Shown here: positions 10,288 through 18,635 of the stretch, piece after piece | How the letters are laid out: each line of letters opens with the position of its first letter | How positions within the stretch are numbered: the stretch's first letter is position 1 | Program-made: the position numbers and the translations under genes | The notes under the pieces: generated by a model | Databases searched by the model: none | What the model saw: only the letters and a program-made list of their open reading frames with translations | What the model was told of the DNA's origin: nothing | Assembly (NCBI RefSeq): GCF_021401245.1 | Contig: NZ_JACBFY010000009.1 | Coordinates: 143,793 to 207,792 of the forward strand | Reading direction: 5' to 3' | DNA length: 64,000 nt | Source of the DNA: Pseudacidovorax sp. NFM-22 | Lineage (GTDB): Bacteria; Pseudomonadota; Gammaproteobacteria; Burkholderiales; Burkholderiaceae_C

Positions 10288-10323
10288 CCGCCCCCACCTG
10301 TTCATCCTCCCCCTCGTCACCCC

Positions 10324-11025
10324 ATGACCGACTACCTCTGGACCCCACCACCCGTCGCCTCCCTGCCCGTGCGCGGCGACAGCCGCCGCCTGCCGGTGAA
10401 CCGCCTCTTCTTCGTCGGCCGCAACTACCACGCCCATGCGGTGGAGATGGGCCGCCCCGTCGACAAGTCGGTGGAGCAGCCCTTCTACTTCACCAAGGCG
10501 CCCTCGACGCTGGTCGGATCCGGCGCCACCGTCGCCTACCCGCCCGGCACGCAGAACTTCCACTTCGAGATGGAACTGGTGGTGGTCATCGGCGCCGCGG
10601 GCTTTCGCGTGGCACGCGAAGACGCCGGCCGCCTGATCTACGGCTATGCCTGCGGCCTGGACATGACCCGCCGCGACCTGCAGCTGGTGGCCCGCGACAA
10701 AGGCCGTCCCTGGGACCTGGGCAAGGACGTGGAGCAGTCCTCCGTCTGCTCCGAGGTCGTGCCCCTGGCCGGCACCGTGCTGTCGCAGGGCGAGATCGCG
10801 CTGCAGGTCAACGGCGAGACCAAGCAGAAGTCCGACCTCGACAAGCTGATCTGGAACATCCCCGAGCTGATCGAGGACCTGTCGAAGTACTACCACCTGC
10901 AGCCCGGCGACCTGATCTACACCGGCACGCCCGAAGGCGTGGGCCCGGTCAAGACCGGCGACCGCATCACCGGCCACGTACAGGGCGTGGGCGAGATCGC
11001 CCTGGCCATCGGCCCCGCGGCATGA
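10324..11025 (+). CDS. mhbH: Fumarylpyruvate (or maleylpyruvate) hydrolase, FAH family
   Basis: A 233-residue fumarylacetoacetate-hydrolase-family enzyme that should split fumarylpyruvate (or maleylpyruvate directly) into pyruvate and a C4 acid. The metal site is visible as FHFEMELVV (two Glu) and [11 protein letters not shown] (Asp), followed by [10 protein letters not shown]. The C-terminal motif [14 protein letters not shown] is typical of the family. The length matches NagK-type enzymes. The ATG at 10324 is the first start with protein-like sequence after it. It lies between mhbM and the gentisate dioxygenase. No maleylpyruvate isomerase is present in the window, so direct cleavage of maleylpyruvate is possible. 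Confidence 0.88.
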   Translation: MTDYLWTPPPVASLPVRGDSRRLPVNRLFFVGRNYHAHAVEMGRPVDKSVEQPFYFTKAPSTLVGSGATVAYPPGTQNFHFEMELVVVIGAAGFRVAREDAGRLIYGYACGLDMTRRDLQLVARDKGRPWDLGKDVEQSSVCSEVVPLAGTVLSQGEIALQVNGETKQKSDLDKLIWNIPELIEDLSKYYHLQPGDLIYTGTPEGVGPVKTGDRITGHVQGVGEIALAIGPAA

Positions 11026-11042
11026 TGCAGGGCGCGGACCTG

Positions 11043-11152
11043 CTCCTCTCCCCGCTGGGGAGAGGCTGGGTGAGGGGCCCCGGGCCTCTTACCCGCTGCA
11101 GCCGTGCCACCGCCGCCGGCCCTCACCCCTGCCCTCTCCCAGCGGGAGAGGG
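11043..11152. repeat. Nested palindromic repeat between hydrolase and dioxygenase genes
   Basis: It contains a hairpin CTCTCCCCGCTGGGGAGAGG, the arm GGTGAGGGGCC, the complementary arm GGCCCTCACCCC and a second hairpin CCCTCTCCC-AGC-GGGAGAGGG. The outer arms let the whole ~110 bp fold back on itself. It is related to, but not the same as, the elements at 20563-20683 and 32608-32724. Confidence 0.65.
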
Positions 11153-11176
11153 TGAAACTCCCAGGAGACCCCTCAC

Positions 11177-12307
11177 ATGGCTGCCGTGATCGACACCCTT
11201 CCCTCCCCCGTGCGGCTGCAGGCCGTGGCCGCCCCCGGCCAGCCCGAGCCCACGCCCGCCCTGAGCCAGCTCTACCGCGGCTTCGAGGAAGAGCTGCTGG
11301 TGCCCCTGTGGACCCAGATCGGCAGCCTGATGCCGCCGCATCCGCGCAGCAAGGCCGCGCCGCACCTGTGGCGCTGGGAGCGGCTCAAGCAGCTGGCGGC
11401 CGAGGCCGGCCAGCTGGTGCCGGTGGGCCGCGGCGGCGAGCGCCGGGCCATCGCCCTGGCCAACCCGGCGCTGGGCGGCCAGCCCTACGCCACGCCCACG
11501 CTGTGGGCCGCCATCCAGTACCTGATGCCCGGCGAACATGCGCCCGAGCACCGCCACACGCAGAACGCCTTCCGCTTCGTGGTCGAAGGCGAAGGCGTGT
11601 GGACCGTGGTCAACGGCGATGCGGTGCGCATGGCGCGCGGCGACTTCCTGCCGCAGGCGGCGTGGAACTTCCATGCCCACCACAACGCCGCCACCGAGCC
11701 CATGGCCTGGATCGACGGGCTGGACATCCCCTTCGCGTACTACACCGAGTCGCAGTTCTTCGAGCATGGCCGCGACCAGCTGAGCGAGGCCGAATGCGGC
11801 ACGCCCGAGCGCTCCCGCTCCGAGCGGCTGTGGGGCCATCCGGGCCTGCGCCCGCTCTCGCAGCCGGCCGACACGCCCGCCACGCCGCTCCTGGCCTACC
11901 GCTGGGCCGACACCGACCGCGCCCTGGCCGACCAGTTGGCGCTGGAGGACGAAGGCCACCCCGGCGTGCTGAGCGCAGGCCATGCCGCCGTGCGCTTCAC
12001 CCACCCGGGTACGGGCCGCGACGTGCTGCCGACCATGCGCTGCGAGATGCACCGCGTGCGCGCCGGTGGCCGCACCCGCACCTGGCGCGAGGTGGGCGGC
12101 TCGGTCTGGCAGGTCTTCGATGGCACCGGCAGCGTGACGGTGGGCGACAGGACCTGGCACGTGCAGCGCGGCGACCTGTTCGTCGTGCCCTCCTGGCAAC
12201 CCTTCTCGGCCAGCTGCGATGCGCAGGCGGCCTCGCTGGACCTGTTCCGCTTCGGCGATGCACCGATCTTCGAGGCGCTGAACCAGTACCGCATGCAGGT
12301 GGACTGA
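11177..12307 (+). CDS. mhbD: Gentisate 1,2-dioxygenase
   Basis: A 376-residue bicupin Fe(II) dioxygenase that opens the ring of gentisate to maleylpyruvate. The N-terminal cupin carries the metal motif PEHRHTQNAFRFVVEGEG with its His pair and, further on, HAHHN. The second cupin (GHAAVRFTHPGTGRDVLPTM onward) is the non-catalytic half. The length and the LYRGFEEELLVPLW start region match gentisate/1-hydroxy-2-naphthoate dioxygenases. The ATG at 11177 has AGGAG at 11163-11167. It is the last enzyme of the mhbM-mhbH-mhbD unit and is followed by two Bug receptors. Confidence 0.9.
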   Translation: MAAVIDTLPSPVRLQAVAAPGQPEPTPALSQLYRGFEEELLVPLWTQIGSLMPPHPRSKAAPHLWRWERLKQLAAEAGQLVPVGRGGERRAIALANPALGGQPYATPTLWAAIQYLMPGEHAPEHRHTQNAFRFVVEGEGVWTVVNGDAVRMARGDFLPQAAWNFHAHHNAATEPMAWIDGLDIPFAYYTESQFFEHGRDQLSEAECGTPERSRSERLWGHPGLRPLSQPADTPATPLLAYRWADTDRALADQLALEDEGHPGVLSAGHAAVRFTHPGTGRDVLPTMRCEMHRVRAGGRTRTWREVGGSVWQVFDGTGSVTVGDRTWHVQRGDLFVVPSWQPFSASCDAQAASLDLFRFGDAPIFEALNQYRMQVD

Positions 12308-12398
12308 AGCGCGCCTGCCGCCAATGCCCGTCCGTGACCCGTGCGTCCTGGGCTTGGCCTGTCCCGAGGGTCGAGGGGCTTTACCCCGCGCACGCCCT

Positions 12399-12424
12399 GG
12401 CTTCGACAGGCTCAGCCCGAACGG
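12399..12424 (-). repeat. Dispersed repeat copy (reverse orientation)
   Basis: One copy of the 26-bp family (GGCTTCGACAGGCTCAGCCC core) lies in the 225-bp gap between gentisate dioxygenase and the first Bug receptor. Confidence 0.75.
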
Positions 12425-12532
12425 CCCCTGGTTCACCAACCTGCATTGGGCATGCCGTCCCATTTTTGCTGTCACCCATTTAGGCACCCTCGCGTCTTTT
12501 TCTTCCTCCACAACAACAGCCCGGAGACATCC

Positions 12533-13504
12533 TTGAAGTACCTTGTTCCCGCCCTCGCCACCCTGCTGGCCGCACCCCTGGCCTTCGCCCAGGCCGCCAC
12601 CGACTACCCCACGAAGCCGGTGACCATCGTCACGCCCTTCGCCGCCGGCAGCGGCCCCGACGCCGTGCTGCGCCTGGTCAGCGACAAGCTGGGCAAGCTC
12701 TGGAACCAGCGCGTGACCATCGACAACAAGCCCGGCGGCGGCGGCTTCATCGCCATCGACGCGGCACGCCGCGCCCAGCCCGATGGCTACACGCTGATCC
12801 AGTTCGACAGTGAGCACCTGGCCGCCCTGCCGCACCTGTACAAGTCGCGCAACTTCGTGACGCTGCAGCATTTCGACCCCGTGGCCGCCCTCTTTCGCAC
12901 GCCCTTCTTCGTGGCGGTGAGCAGCGAGTCGAAGTGGAAGTCGATGAGCGACCTGATCGCTGAAGCCAAGGCCAAGCCGGGCCAGATCACCTACGGCTCC
13001 TGGGGCGTGGGCAGCCCGGGCCACCTGGGCGGCCAGCAGCTCGATGCGCTCACCGGCACGCAGATGAACCATGCGCCCTACCGCGAGGTGTCGCAGCTGT
13101 ACGCCAACGTGGGCACGGGCGAGGTGCCGTGGGCCTTCGCCAGCATTCCGTCGAGCCAGGGCATCTACAAGGCCGGCAAGCTCAAGTACCTCGCCGTGGC
13201 CGCCAAGAAGCGCGTGCCGCAGATGCCCGACGTGCCCACCATGGCCGAGTCGGGCGGACCGGCCGAGCTGGAGGTCAACTCCTTCGTGTCGCTGCTGGCA
13301 CCCAAGGGTGTGCCGGACGCGGTCAAGAAGAAGATCAATGCCGACGTGGCCAAGGTGATTGCCGACCCCGAGATCCGCGCCCGCTTCGACACCTTCGCCT
13401 TCGAGCCGCTGGACTGGTCGCCGGAAGAGATCGCGCGCCAGGCCGAGATCAAGTCCAAGGTCTACGGCGAGCTGGTGCGGCGCGGGAACATCAGCCTGGA
13501 TTGA
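12533..13504 (+). CDS. Bug-family periplasmic substrate-binding protein (TctC-like) 1
   Basis: A 323-residue Bug receptor of the tripartite tricarboxylate transporter family. The signal peptide ends APLAFAQA, and the mature start YPTKPVTIVTPFAAGSGPD is the standard Bug opening. Later come IDNKPGGGGFIAIDAA and YGSWGVGSPGHLGGQQL, typical ligand-loop sequences. The start is TTG at 12533 with GGAG just upstream; this gives a normal signal peptide, whereas upstream in-frame codons do not. No TctA/TctB membrane partners are nearby, which is common for Bug genes in Burkholderiales. Its position after gentisate dioxygenase suggests an aromatic acid ligand, an inference only. Confidence 0.87.
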   Translation: MKYLVPALATLLAAPLAFAQAATDYPTKPVTIVTPFAAGSGPDAVLRLVSDKLGKLWNQRVTIDNKPGGGGFIAIDAARRAQPDGYTLIQFDSEHLAALPHLYKSRNFVTLQHFDPVAALFRTPFFVAVSSESKWKSMSDLIAEAKAKPGQITYGSWGVGSPGHLGGQQLDALTGTQMNHAPYREVSQLYANVGTGEVPWAFASIPSSQGIYKAGKLKYLAVAAKKRVPQMPDVPTMAESGGPAELEVNSFVSLLAPKGVPDAVKKKINADVAKVIADPEIRARFDTFAFEPLDWSPEEIARQAEIKSKVYGELVRRGNISLD

Positions 13505-13577
13505 GGTGACAAGCAGGCGCCCCCCAAGCCCCCTAGACTCGGCGCCTCTTCAGCTTTCCGGCACCTGACCGATCCCC

Positions 13578-14549
13578 ATGTCGATTGCACGCAGAACCCT
13601 TCTCGCCACCGCCTGTGCCCTGCTGGCCGCTGGCGGTGCGCAGGCCCAGACCGCTGCCGCCTGGCCCACCAAGCCGATCCGCCTGGTGGTGGGCTTTCCG
13701 GGCGGCTCCACGCCCGACATCGCTGCCCGCGTGCTGGCCGAGCCGCTGGCCAAGGCCCTGGGCCAGCCGGTGGTGGTGGACAACAAGCCCGGCGCCTCCG
13801 GCAACATCGCGGCCGACACCGTGGCCAAGGCCACCGACGACCACACGCTGGGCATCGTCATCAACGGCAACCTCACGTCGTCGAAGATGCTGTATTCCAA
13901 GCTGCCGTACGACCCGGCCAAGGACTTCAGCTACCTCTCGCTGATCGCCACCGCGCCGCTGGTGCTGGTGGCCAGCAACGACATCCCCACCGGCAAGAAC
14001 TTCCTGGCCGCGGCGCGCGCCTCGGGCACCCAGTGGAACTACGGCTCGGTGGGCGTGGGCTCGGTGGGCCACCTAGGCATGGAGCTGCTCAAGAACCGCA
14101 TCCCCGGCATGGACGCCACGCACGTGCCCTACGCCGGCAACCCGCAGGTGGTGACCGCCATGATCGGCGGCCAGCTGCAACTGGCCCTGGTGCCGCCGGC
14201 CATCGCCATTCCGCAGGTCAAGGCCGGCAAGCTCAAGGCCATCGGCCTGACCAGTGGCCGCAGCACCCTGGCGCCGGAGTACCCGCCCCTGGCCGACATC
14301 GGGGTGCGCGACTTCAACCTGGAGGTGTGGACCGCCCTGCTCGGCCCCGCCGGCCTGTCGCCCGAGGCCAAGGCCCGCATCACGAAGGAGATCGCGGTCA
14401 TCATGAAGAACCCCGAGGTGCGCCAGCAGCTCTTCGACAAGGGCTGGCAACCGGTCGGCACCTCGCCCGAAGGCATGCGCCTGCGCGTGCAGGAAGAGGC
14501 GGCGATCATGACCAAGATCATTCAGGCGCGCGGGATCAAGCTGCAGTAA
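13578..14549 (+). CDS. Bug-family periplasmic substrate-binding protein (TctC-like) 2
   Basis: A 323-residue paralogue of the preceding gene, of identical length. It has a twin-arginine-like start MSIARRTLLATACALLAAGG and a cleavage site near AQAQ. The mature opening WPTKPIRLVVGFPGGSTPDI and VDNKPGASGNIAAD are Bug hallmarks. It lies 73 nt after the first Bug gene and is probably co-transcribed. A hairpin at 14563-14594 probably ends the unit. The paired receptors differ in their ligand loops, so they may recognise different carboxylates. No membrane components are present in the window. Confidence 0.87.
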   Translation: MSIARRTLLATACALLAAGGAQAQTAAAWPTKPIRLVVGFPGGSTPDIAARVLAEPLAKALGQPVVVDNKPGASGNIAADTVAKATDDHTLGIVINGNLTSSKMLYSKLPYDPAKDFSYLSLIATAPLVLVASNDIPTGKNFLAAARASGTQWNYGSVGVGSVGHLGMELLKNRIPGMDATHVPYAGNPQVVTAMIGGQLQLALVPPAIAIPQVKAGKLKAIGLTSGRSTLAPEYPPLADIGVRDFNLEVWTALLGPAGLSPEAKARITKEIAVIMKNPEVRQQLFDKGWQPVGTSPEGMRLRVQEEAAIMTKIIQARGIKLQ

Positions 14550-14562
14550 GAAGCCAGCCGCG

Positions 14563-14594
14563 ACGCAGGGGCCGCGAGTGCTCGGCCTCTGCGT
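14563..14594 (+). terminator. Hairpin terminator after second Bug gene
   Basis: ACGCAGGGGCCG (14563-14574) pairs with CGGCCTCTGCGT (14583-14594) over 12 bp with one G-U pair and an 8-nt loop. There is no T run, so it is a GC hairpin of the kind often found at gene ends in GC-rich genomes. It also marks the left edge of the accessory islet. Confidence 0.5.
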
Positions 14595-14624
14595 TCGTCC
14601 ATGTCTATTTGGGGCGCCGCATCA

Positions 14625-15731
14625 ATGACTCTCTTCGTCGTTCACGATCAACAACTCAAAGCCGTTCCCCTTACGACCTTCGCGCAAGAGGGCATGCTGG
14701 AACGCAAGCACCTTCAAGCAATGCTGCATCGGGACACCTCCCCGCTGGGCGAGGATCTGCTGGTGCTGCGCGAGGAGTTCGGCCAATGGCAGGACAGCCA
14801 GCGCCGCATTGATCTGCTGTGCTTGGACAAGACCGGCACCCTGGTCGTGGTGGAACTCAAGCGGACGTCAGACGGCGGGCACATGGATCTGCAAGCCATA
14901 CGGTATGCGGCCATGGTTTCCAGCATGACCTTGGACCAAGCCATCGCGGCTCGCCACGAGACGCTCGGGACGGAAGAAACTGTCGAAGAAGCACGTACGA
15001 GTGTGCTCGAGTTCCTGGGACTGGACTCGGTGGACGAAGCCGAATTGACGGGGGAGGTTCGCATCATCCTGGCGGCGGCCGACTTTTCGCAGGAGATCAC
15101 CACATCCGTCATATGGCTCAACCGTCAGGGCTTGGACATCCGCTGCATCCGGCTGAGGCCTTACAAGCTCGGGGAGCAGTTGCTGGTGGATGCCGCTCAG
15201 ATCATTCCGCTTCCAGAAGCGGCGGACTACGAGATCAAGATTCGCGAGCAGGCCGAGGAGACCCGAAAGGTCAAGACAAAGCGACAGGAGCTGATCAAGC
15301 GCTTCTGGACTCAGTTCATTCAGACATCGACAGCGCACACTCAGTTGTTCGCGCAGCGCACTGCTACGACCGACCATTGGCTTTCGGGAGGCGTTGGCCG
15401 CTCTGGGTTCGCGCTCACGGTCTCCCTCACGGAAGACCGTGCACGCGTCGAATGCGGGATTCGACTTGGGAGGGACAACGCGCAGGCCAACAAGATGGCG
15501 TTCCACGCGCTGCTGCAGCAAAAGGCAGCGATCGAAGCGGCCTTCGGAAATGCGCTGGTGTGGGACGAGTTGCCCGAGAAAATCAGCAGCCGCATCCACG
15601 TGGACATGCCTGACGGGGGCGGCTGGCGCTCGCCGGAGTCAGAGTGGCCGGACATCCAGCGGTGGCTGGCACAAACAGCGGACCGGCTCGAAAAAGCTTT
15701 GAGTGGGCCGATTCGGTCTCTGCCACTTTGA
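14625..15731 (+). CDS. PD-(D/E)XK nuclease-like protein (DUF91/DUF4268 type), probable defence or repair role
   Basis: A 368-residue protein with a restriction-endonuclease-like core in the N-terminal third: RIDLLCLD (Asp63) followed by VVVELKR (Glu77, Lys79), the D-X13-ExK catalytic pattern of PD-(D/E)XK enzymes. A middle hinge with charged helices (about 200-225) leads to a C-terminal DUF4268-like region that includes ECGIRLGR. I recognise the fold, not a specific function. The ATG at 14625 was preferred over 14601 because homologues I recall start near MTLF; neither has a strong ribosome site. GC content and codon use are clearly lower than in flanking genes, and it heads a toxin-antitoxin islet, suggesting horizontal transfer. 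Confidence 0.65.
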   Translation: MTLFVVHDQQLKAVPLTTFAQEGMLERKHLQAMLHRDTSPLGEDLLVLREEFGQWQDSQRRIDLLCLDKTGTLVVVELKRTSDGGHMDLQAIRYAAMVSSMTLDQAIAARHETLGTEETVEEARTSVLEFLGLDSVDEAELTGEVRIILAAADFSQEITTSVIWLNRQGLDIRCIRLRPYKLGEQLLVDAAQIIPLPEAADYEIKIREQAEETRKVKTKRQELIKRFWTQFIQTSTAHTQLFAQRTATTDHWLSGGVGRSGFALTVSLTEDRARVECGIRLGRDNAQANKMAFHALLQQKAAIEAAFGNALVWDELPEKISSRIHVDMPDGGGWRSPESEWPDIQRWLAQTADRLEKALSGPIRSLPL

Positions 15732-15779
15732 GCCCCCATCGCAGCTGCTCAGCTGAGATACCACGCTAAGCTTTAATCC

Positions 15780-16928
15780 ATGCTCCGCGTCCCCGTCCAA
15801 CCCCCACTCTTTGCCTGGGCGCGCCAGCGCGCCCGGTTGGATGCGGCAACGTTGGACGCGCGCTTTCCTCAGCTGGCCCGCTGGGAAGCGGGCCAGCTGC
15901 AGCCCACCTTGCGCCAGCTGGAGCAGTACGCGCAGGCCACCCATGCGCCGCTCGGCTTCTTCTTTCTTCCGGTGCCCCCGCAAGAGACCCTGCCCATTCC
16001 GGACTTCCGGACGTTGGGCACTGGCGCACCGCGCCTCAGCGCCGACCTGCTGGATGTGATCTACGCCTGCCAGGCCCGGCAGACCTGGTACCGCGACGAA
16101 GCCATGGTCAACGGCGAAGCGCCGCTGCCTTTCGTGGGCAGCCTGACCATCGCCACCCAGCCCGCAGAGGCCGCCAGTGCCATCCGTCACCAACTGGGCT
16201 TCAGCATTCAGGCGCGCCGCGAGTGCCCCACCTGGACCGAAGCCTTGCGCCTGTTCATTGCCCAGGCCGAGCAAGCCGGCGTGATGGTGATGGTCAGCGG
16301 CGTGGTGATGAACAACAACAACCGTCCGCTCGACCCACAGGAGTTCCGCGGCTTTGCACTGGCCGACGCGATTGCGCCACTGGTGTTCATCAATGGCACA
16401 GACAGCAAGTCGGCCCAGATGTTCACGTTGGCGCACGAACTGGCGCATCTCTGGCTGGGACAGACGGCCGTGTCGGACGCACCGCTGGCCGAGACGCCAC
16501 CGCATGCCGTGGAGAGGTGGTGCAACCAGGTGGCCGCCCAACTGCTGGTGCCGGACGAGGACTTCCAGGCAGCCCTGCTGCCCGGGGAGGCGTTGGAGAC
16601 CGCAATGAAACGGTTGGCCAAGCACTTCAAGGTCAGCACCCTGGTGTTGCTGCGCCGTATGCACGACGTGGGATGGCTGGACCGCGCCACTTTCTGGGCC
16701 GCCTACCGGGCCGAAGAGGCGCGGCTCCAGGCGTTGGCCATCCGCAGTACGGGCGGCGGCGACTTCTATCGCACCACTGTTGCCCGTGTGGGCCGACGGT
16801 TCGCGCAGACCCTGGTGGCCAGCACGCTGGAAGGCCGGACGCTCTACCGGGACGCCTTCCGCATGCTGGGCATCGTCAAGCCCGGCACCTTCAACGAACT
16901 GGGGCGGACCCTGGGGTTCCCGACCTGA
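15780..16928 (+). CDS. ImmA/IrrE-family metallopeptidase with degenerate XRE N-terminus (antitoxin of DUF4411 pair)
   Basis: A 382-residue COG2856 protein. The zinc-peptidase motif HELAH is at residues 219-223 (TLAHELAHLWLG), with a third ligand probably supplied by the helix VERWCNQVAAQLLVP. The N-terminal ~70 residues (FPQLARWEAGQLQPTLRQLE) look like a reduced XRE helix-turn-helix. In this family such proteins are encoded directly before a DUF4411 PIN-like toxin and serve as the antitoxin or regulator. Here the stop overlaps the next gene's ATG (TGATG at 16926-16930). The toxin reading frame is broken, so this may now be an orphan. Confidence 0.82.
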   Translation: MLRVPVQPPLFAWARQRARLDAATLDARFPQLARWEAGQLQPTLRQLEQYAQATHAPLGFFFLPVPPQETLPIPDFRTLGTGAPRLSADLLDVIYACQARQTWYRDEAMVNGEAPLPFVGSLTIATQPAEAASAIRHQLGFSIQARRECPTWTEALRLFIAQAEQAGVMVMVSGVVMNNNNRPLDPQEFRGFALADAIAPLVFINGTDSKSAQMFTLAHELAHLWLGQTAVSDAPLAETPPHAVERWCNQVAAQLLVPDEDFQAALLPGEALETAMKRLAKHFKVSTLVLLRRMHDVGWLDRATFWAAYRAEEARLQALAIRSTGGGDFYRTTVARVGRRFAQTLVASTLEGRTLYRDAFRMLGIVKPGTFNELGRTLGFPT

Positions 16929-17432
16929 TGGCCTACCTGCTGGACGCCAACGTGTTCATCCAGGCCAAGAACCTGCAGTACGGGTTCGACTTCTGCCCGG
17001 CGTTCTGGGACTGGCTGACACGTTCGCATGCAACCGGCACCTTGCATAGCATCCGGCAAGTAGGCGATGAGCTGCTGGCCGGGGCCGACGAACTGGCTGA
17101 ATGGGCCGATGGGCGGGGCGATGCATTCTCGGGGCGCTGCATTCTTTGTTCCGACCGATGCCTCCGTGCTGGCTGCGGCGCCAGCCGTCAGTGCCTGGGT
17201 CGTGCAACAGGGGTTCGAGCCGGCGGCCATCAGCACCTTCCTGCAGGTCGCAGATTTCTGGCTCATCGCTGCGGCCTTGGCCGGCCATCACACCGTGGTG
17301 ACGCACGAAGTTCCGTCGCCGACGCTCAAGCGAATCAAGATTCCCAATGTGTGCGTCGGCTTGGGCATCGACTTTGTGAACCCTTACCAGATGCTGCGCC
17401 GGGAGCAGGCGCGCTTCGTCCTCGGCAGCTGA
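16928..17432 (+). pseudogene. DUF4411 PIN-like ribonuclease toxin, frameshifted by a 16-bp tandem duplication
   Basis: The first frame encodes MAYLLDANVFIQAKNLQYGF through ELAEWADG, with the PIN-type N-terminal Asp. The family sequence then continues one base over, as GAAFFVPTDASV to a C-terminus LRREQARFVLG and stop at 17430-17432. Exactly at the junction lies a tandem duplication CGGGGCGATGCATTCT (17114-17129) / CGGGGCGCTGCATTCT (17130-17145), with one mismatch. Deleting either copy restores a continuous ~162-residue DUF4411 protein. The unshifted frame instead runs through unrelated sequence to a stop near 17455. The toxin is therefore probably inactive in this isolate. All other family landmarks are preserved, implying recent damage. 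Confidence 0.82.
17114..17145. repeat. 16-bp tandem duplication inside the DUF4411 toxin gene
   Basis: Two adjacent 16-nt units differ at one base (A/C at position 8). The unit length, not a multiple of three, accounts for the +1 frame change in the toxin gene. This could be a slipped-strand mutation, and could revert by recombination. Confidence 0.85.
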
Positions 17433-17548
17433 GGAGACATGCTGGTCATGCGTGAGCGTCGAAGGGCTGTGCGTCCGGATCGGCTCCCGTACGCCGGCGT
17501 CCGCCGTGGCTTGCCCCCTGTCGCCTTTTTGGCAACAATCGTCGCCCA

Positions 17549-18175
17549 ATGAGCAACACCCCCTTGATGGACGTGCTTTTCCCAAGCGCCCGGCAGCGGG
17601 TGCTGGCCACGCTGCTGCTGCAGCCACAGGCAGGCTTCCATCTGCGTGAACTGGCGCGGCTGACGGACAGCCATGCCGGCACGCTGGCGCGCGAGCTGGA
17701 CAAGCTGGGCCAGACAGGTCTGCTGGTGCGCAGCGAGCAGGGCAACCAGGTGCGCTACCAAGCCAACACGGACCATCCCCTCTTCGGCGACCTGGCGGCC
17801 ATGTTCCGCAAGACCCATGGTGTGGTGCCCGCCCTGCAGGAGGCATTGGCGCCGCTGGACGAGCAGATCCTGCTGGCGCTGGTGTTCGGCTCAATGGCCA
17901 GCGGTACGGCGTCAGCGGGCAGCGACGTGGACGTGCTGGTGCTGGGCACGGTCGGCTTCATGGAGCTGGCCCAGGCCGTCTTTCCCCTGCATGCGACGCT
18001 GGGGCGGGAGGTCAACACGGTGCTGTACCGGCCCGATGAGTTCGCGGCCAGGCTGAACGCCGGGGACGCGTTCGCGCGGGACATCATGGCCAAGCCCAAA
18101 TTGTTCGTGAAGGGAGGCGCGCATGAGCTTGCAGAACTTGCAGGCGATCGGGCAGCTGCAAGCCCACCAGCCTGA
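17549..18175 (+). CDS. Winged-helix / nucleotidyltransferase fusion protein (MNT side of an MNT-HEPN pair)
   Basis: A 208-residue two-domain protein. An N-terminal winged helix-turn-helix of the ArsR/MarR kind (about 10-75, FHLRELARLTDSHAGTLARE) is fused to a minimal nucleotidyltransferase with VFGSMASGTASAGSDVDVLV, the GS-X9-DxD metal and nucleotide motif. It overlaps the next gene, a HEPN-like protein, by 53 nt. In known MNT-HEPN modules the nucleotidyltransferase neutralises the HEPN RNase by adding AMP to it, and the wHTH could provide autoregulation. A short dyad TTGCC-N15-GGCAA upstream (17511-17535) may be its operator. The reading frame is intact. Confidence 0.75.
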   Translation: MSNTPLMDVLFPSARQRVLATLLLQPQAGFHLRELARLTDSHAGTLARELDKLGQTGLLVRSEQGNQVRYQANTDHPLFGDLAAMFRKTHGVVPALQEALAPLDEQILLALVFGSMASGTASAGSDVDVLVLGTVGFMELAQAVFPLHATLGREVNTVLYRPDEFAARLNAGDAFARDIMAKPKLFVKGGAHELAELAGDRAAASPPA

Positions 18176-18572
18176 TGCGGGAAGCATCGCCAAGCTGCTG
18201 CAGGCGGCACGCCGCAATCTGGACGACGCTGGCGTCAGCCAGGTGAGCACGGACAACCGCTTCGATGCCGCCTACAAGTGCATCATGCAGTGCGCCATGC
18301 TGGCCCTGTGGGCCAATGGCTACCGCACCGTGACCAGCAAGCCTGGCCACCACCAGACCGCGATCCAGAGCCTGGGGCTCACGATGGCCGTGCCCCAGCC
18401 GGACATCATCGTCCTCGACGCCTTGCGACGGCAGCGCAACGTCAGCGACTACGAGGGCGACCCCGTCTCCGCCCCCACGCTGCAGGCCTGCGTCGAACAG
18501 GCCACACGCCTGCTCGCGCACGCGCAGCGCTGGCTGCGTACCCATCGGCCCGATCTGCTGAGCCCGCCATGA
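18123..18572 (+). CDS. HEPN-like helical protein (candidate RNase toxin)
   Basis: A 149-residue all-helical protein that starts inside the 3' end of the nucleotidyltransferase gene. The helix RFDAAYKCIMQCAMLALWAN and the later RRQRNVSDYEGD resemble HEPN partners of minimal nucleotidyltransferases. The R-N-x3-Y/H position reads RNVSDY, so the canonical RX4-6H histidine is replaced. Catalysis could be altered, or the family variant may use Tyr. Gene order and overlap support a toxin role. I cannot distinguish an active RNase from a structural partner by sequence alone. Confidence 0.65.
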   Translation: MSLQNLQAIGQLQAHQPDAGSIAKLLQAARRNLDDAGVSQVSTDNRFDAAYKCIMQCAMLALWANGYRTVTSKPGHHQTAIQSLGLTMAVPQPDIIVLDALRRQRNVSDYEGDPVSAPTLQACVEQATRLLAHAQRWLRTHRPDLLSPP

Positions 18573-18635
18573 ACCTGCAGCGAGGTGGCCACCGGCCCTC
18601 TTCGCCACTTTTGCCAAAGCCGTCAAAGTAGTCCC

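Noticed and set aside
11123..13072. 649-codon minus-strand frame opposite gentisate dioxygenase and the first Bug gene
   Set aside because: It spans two real genes plus a repeat-containing gap on the other strand and has no protein-like motifs.
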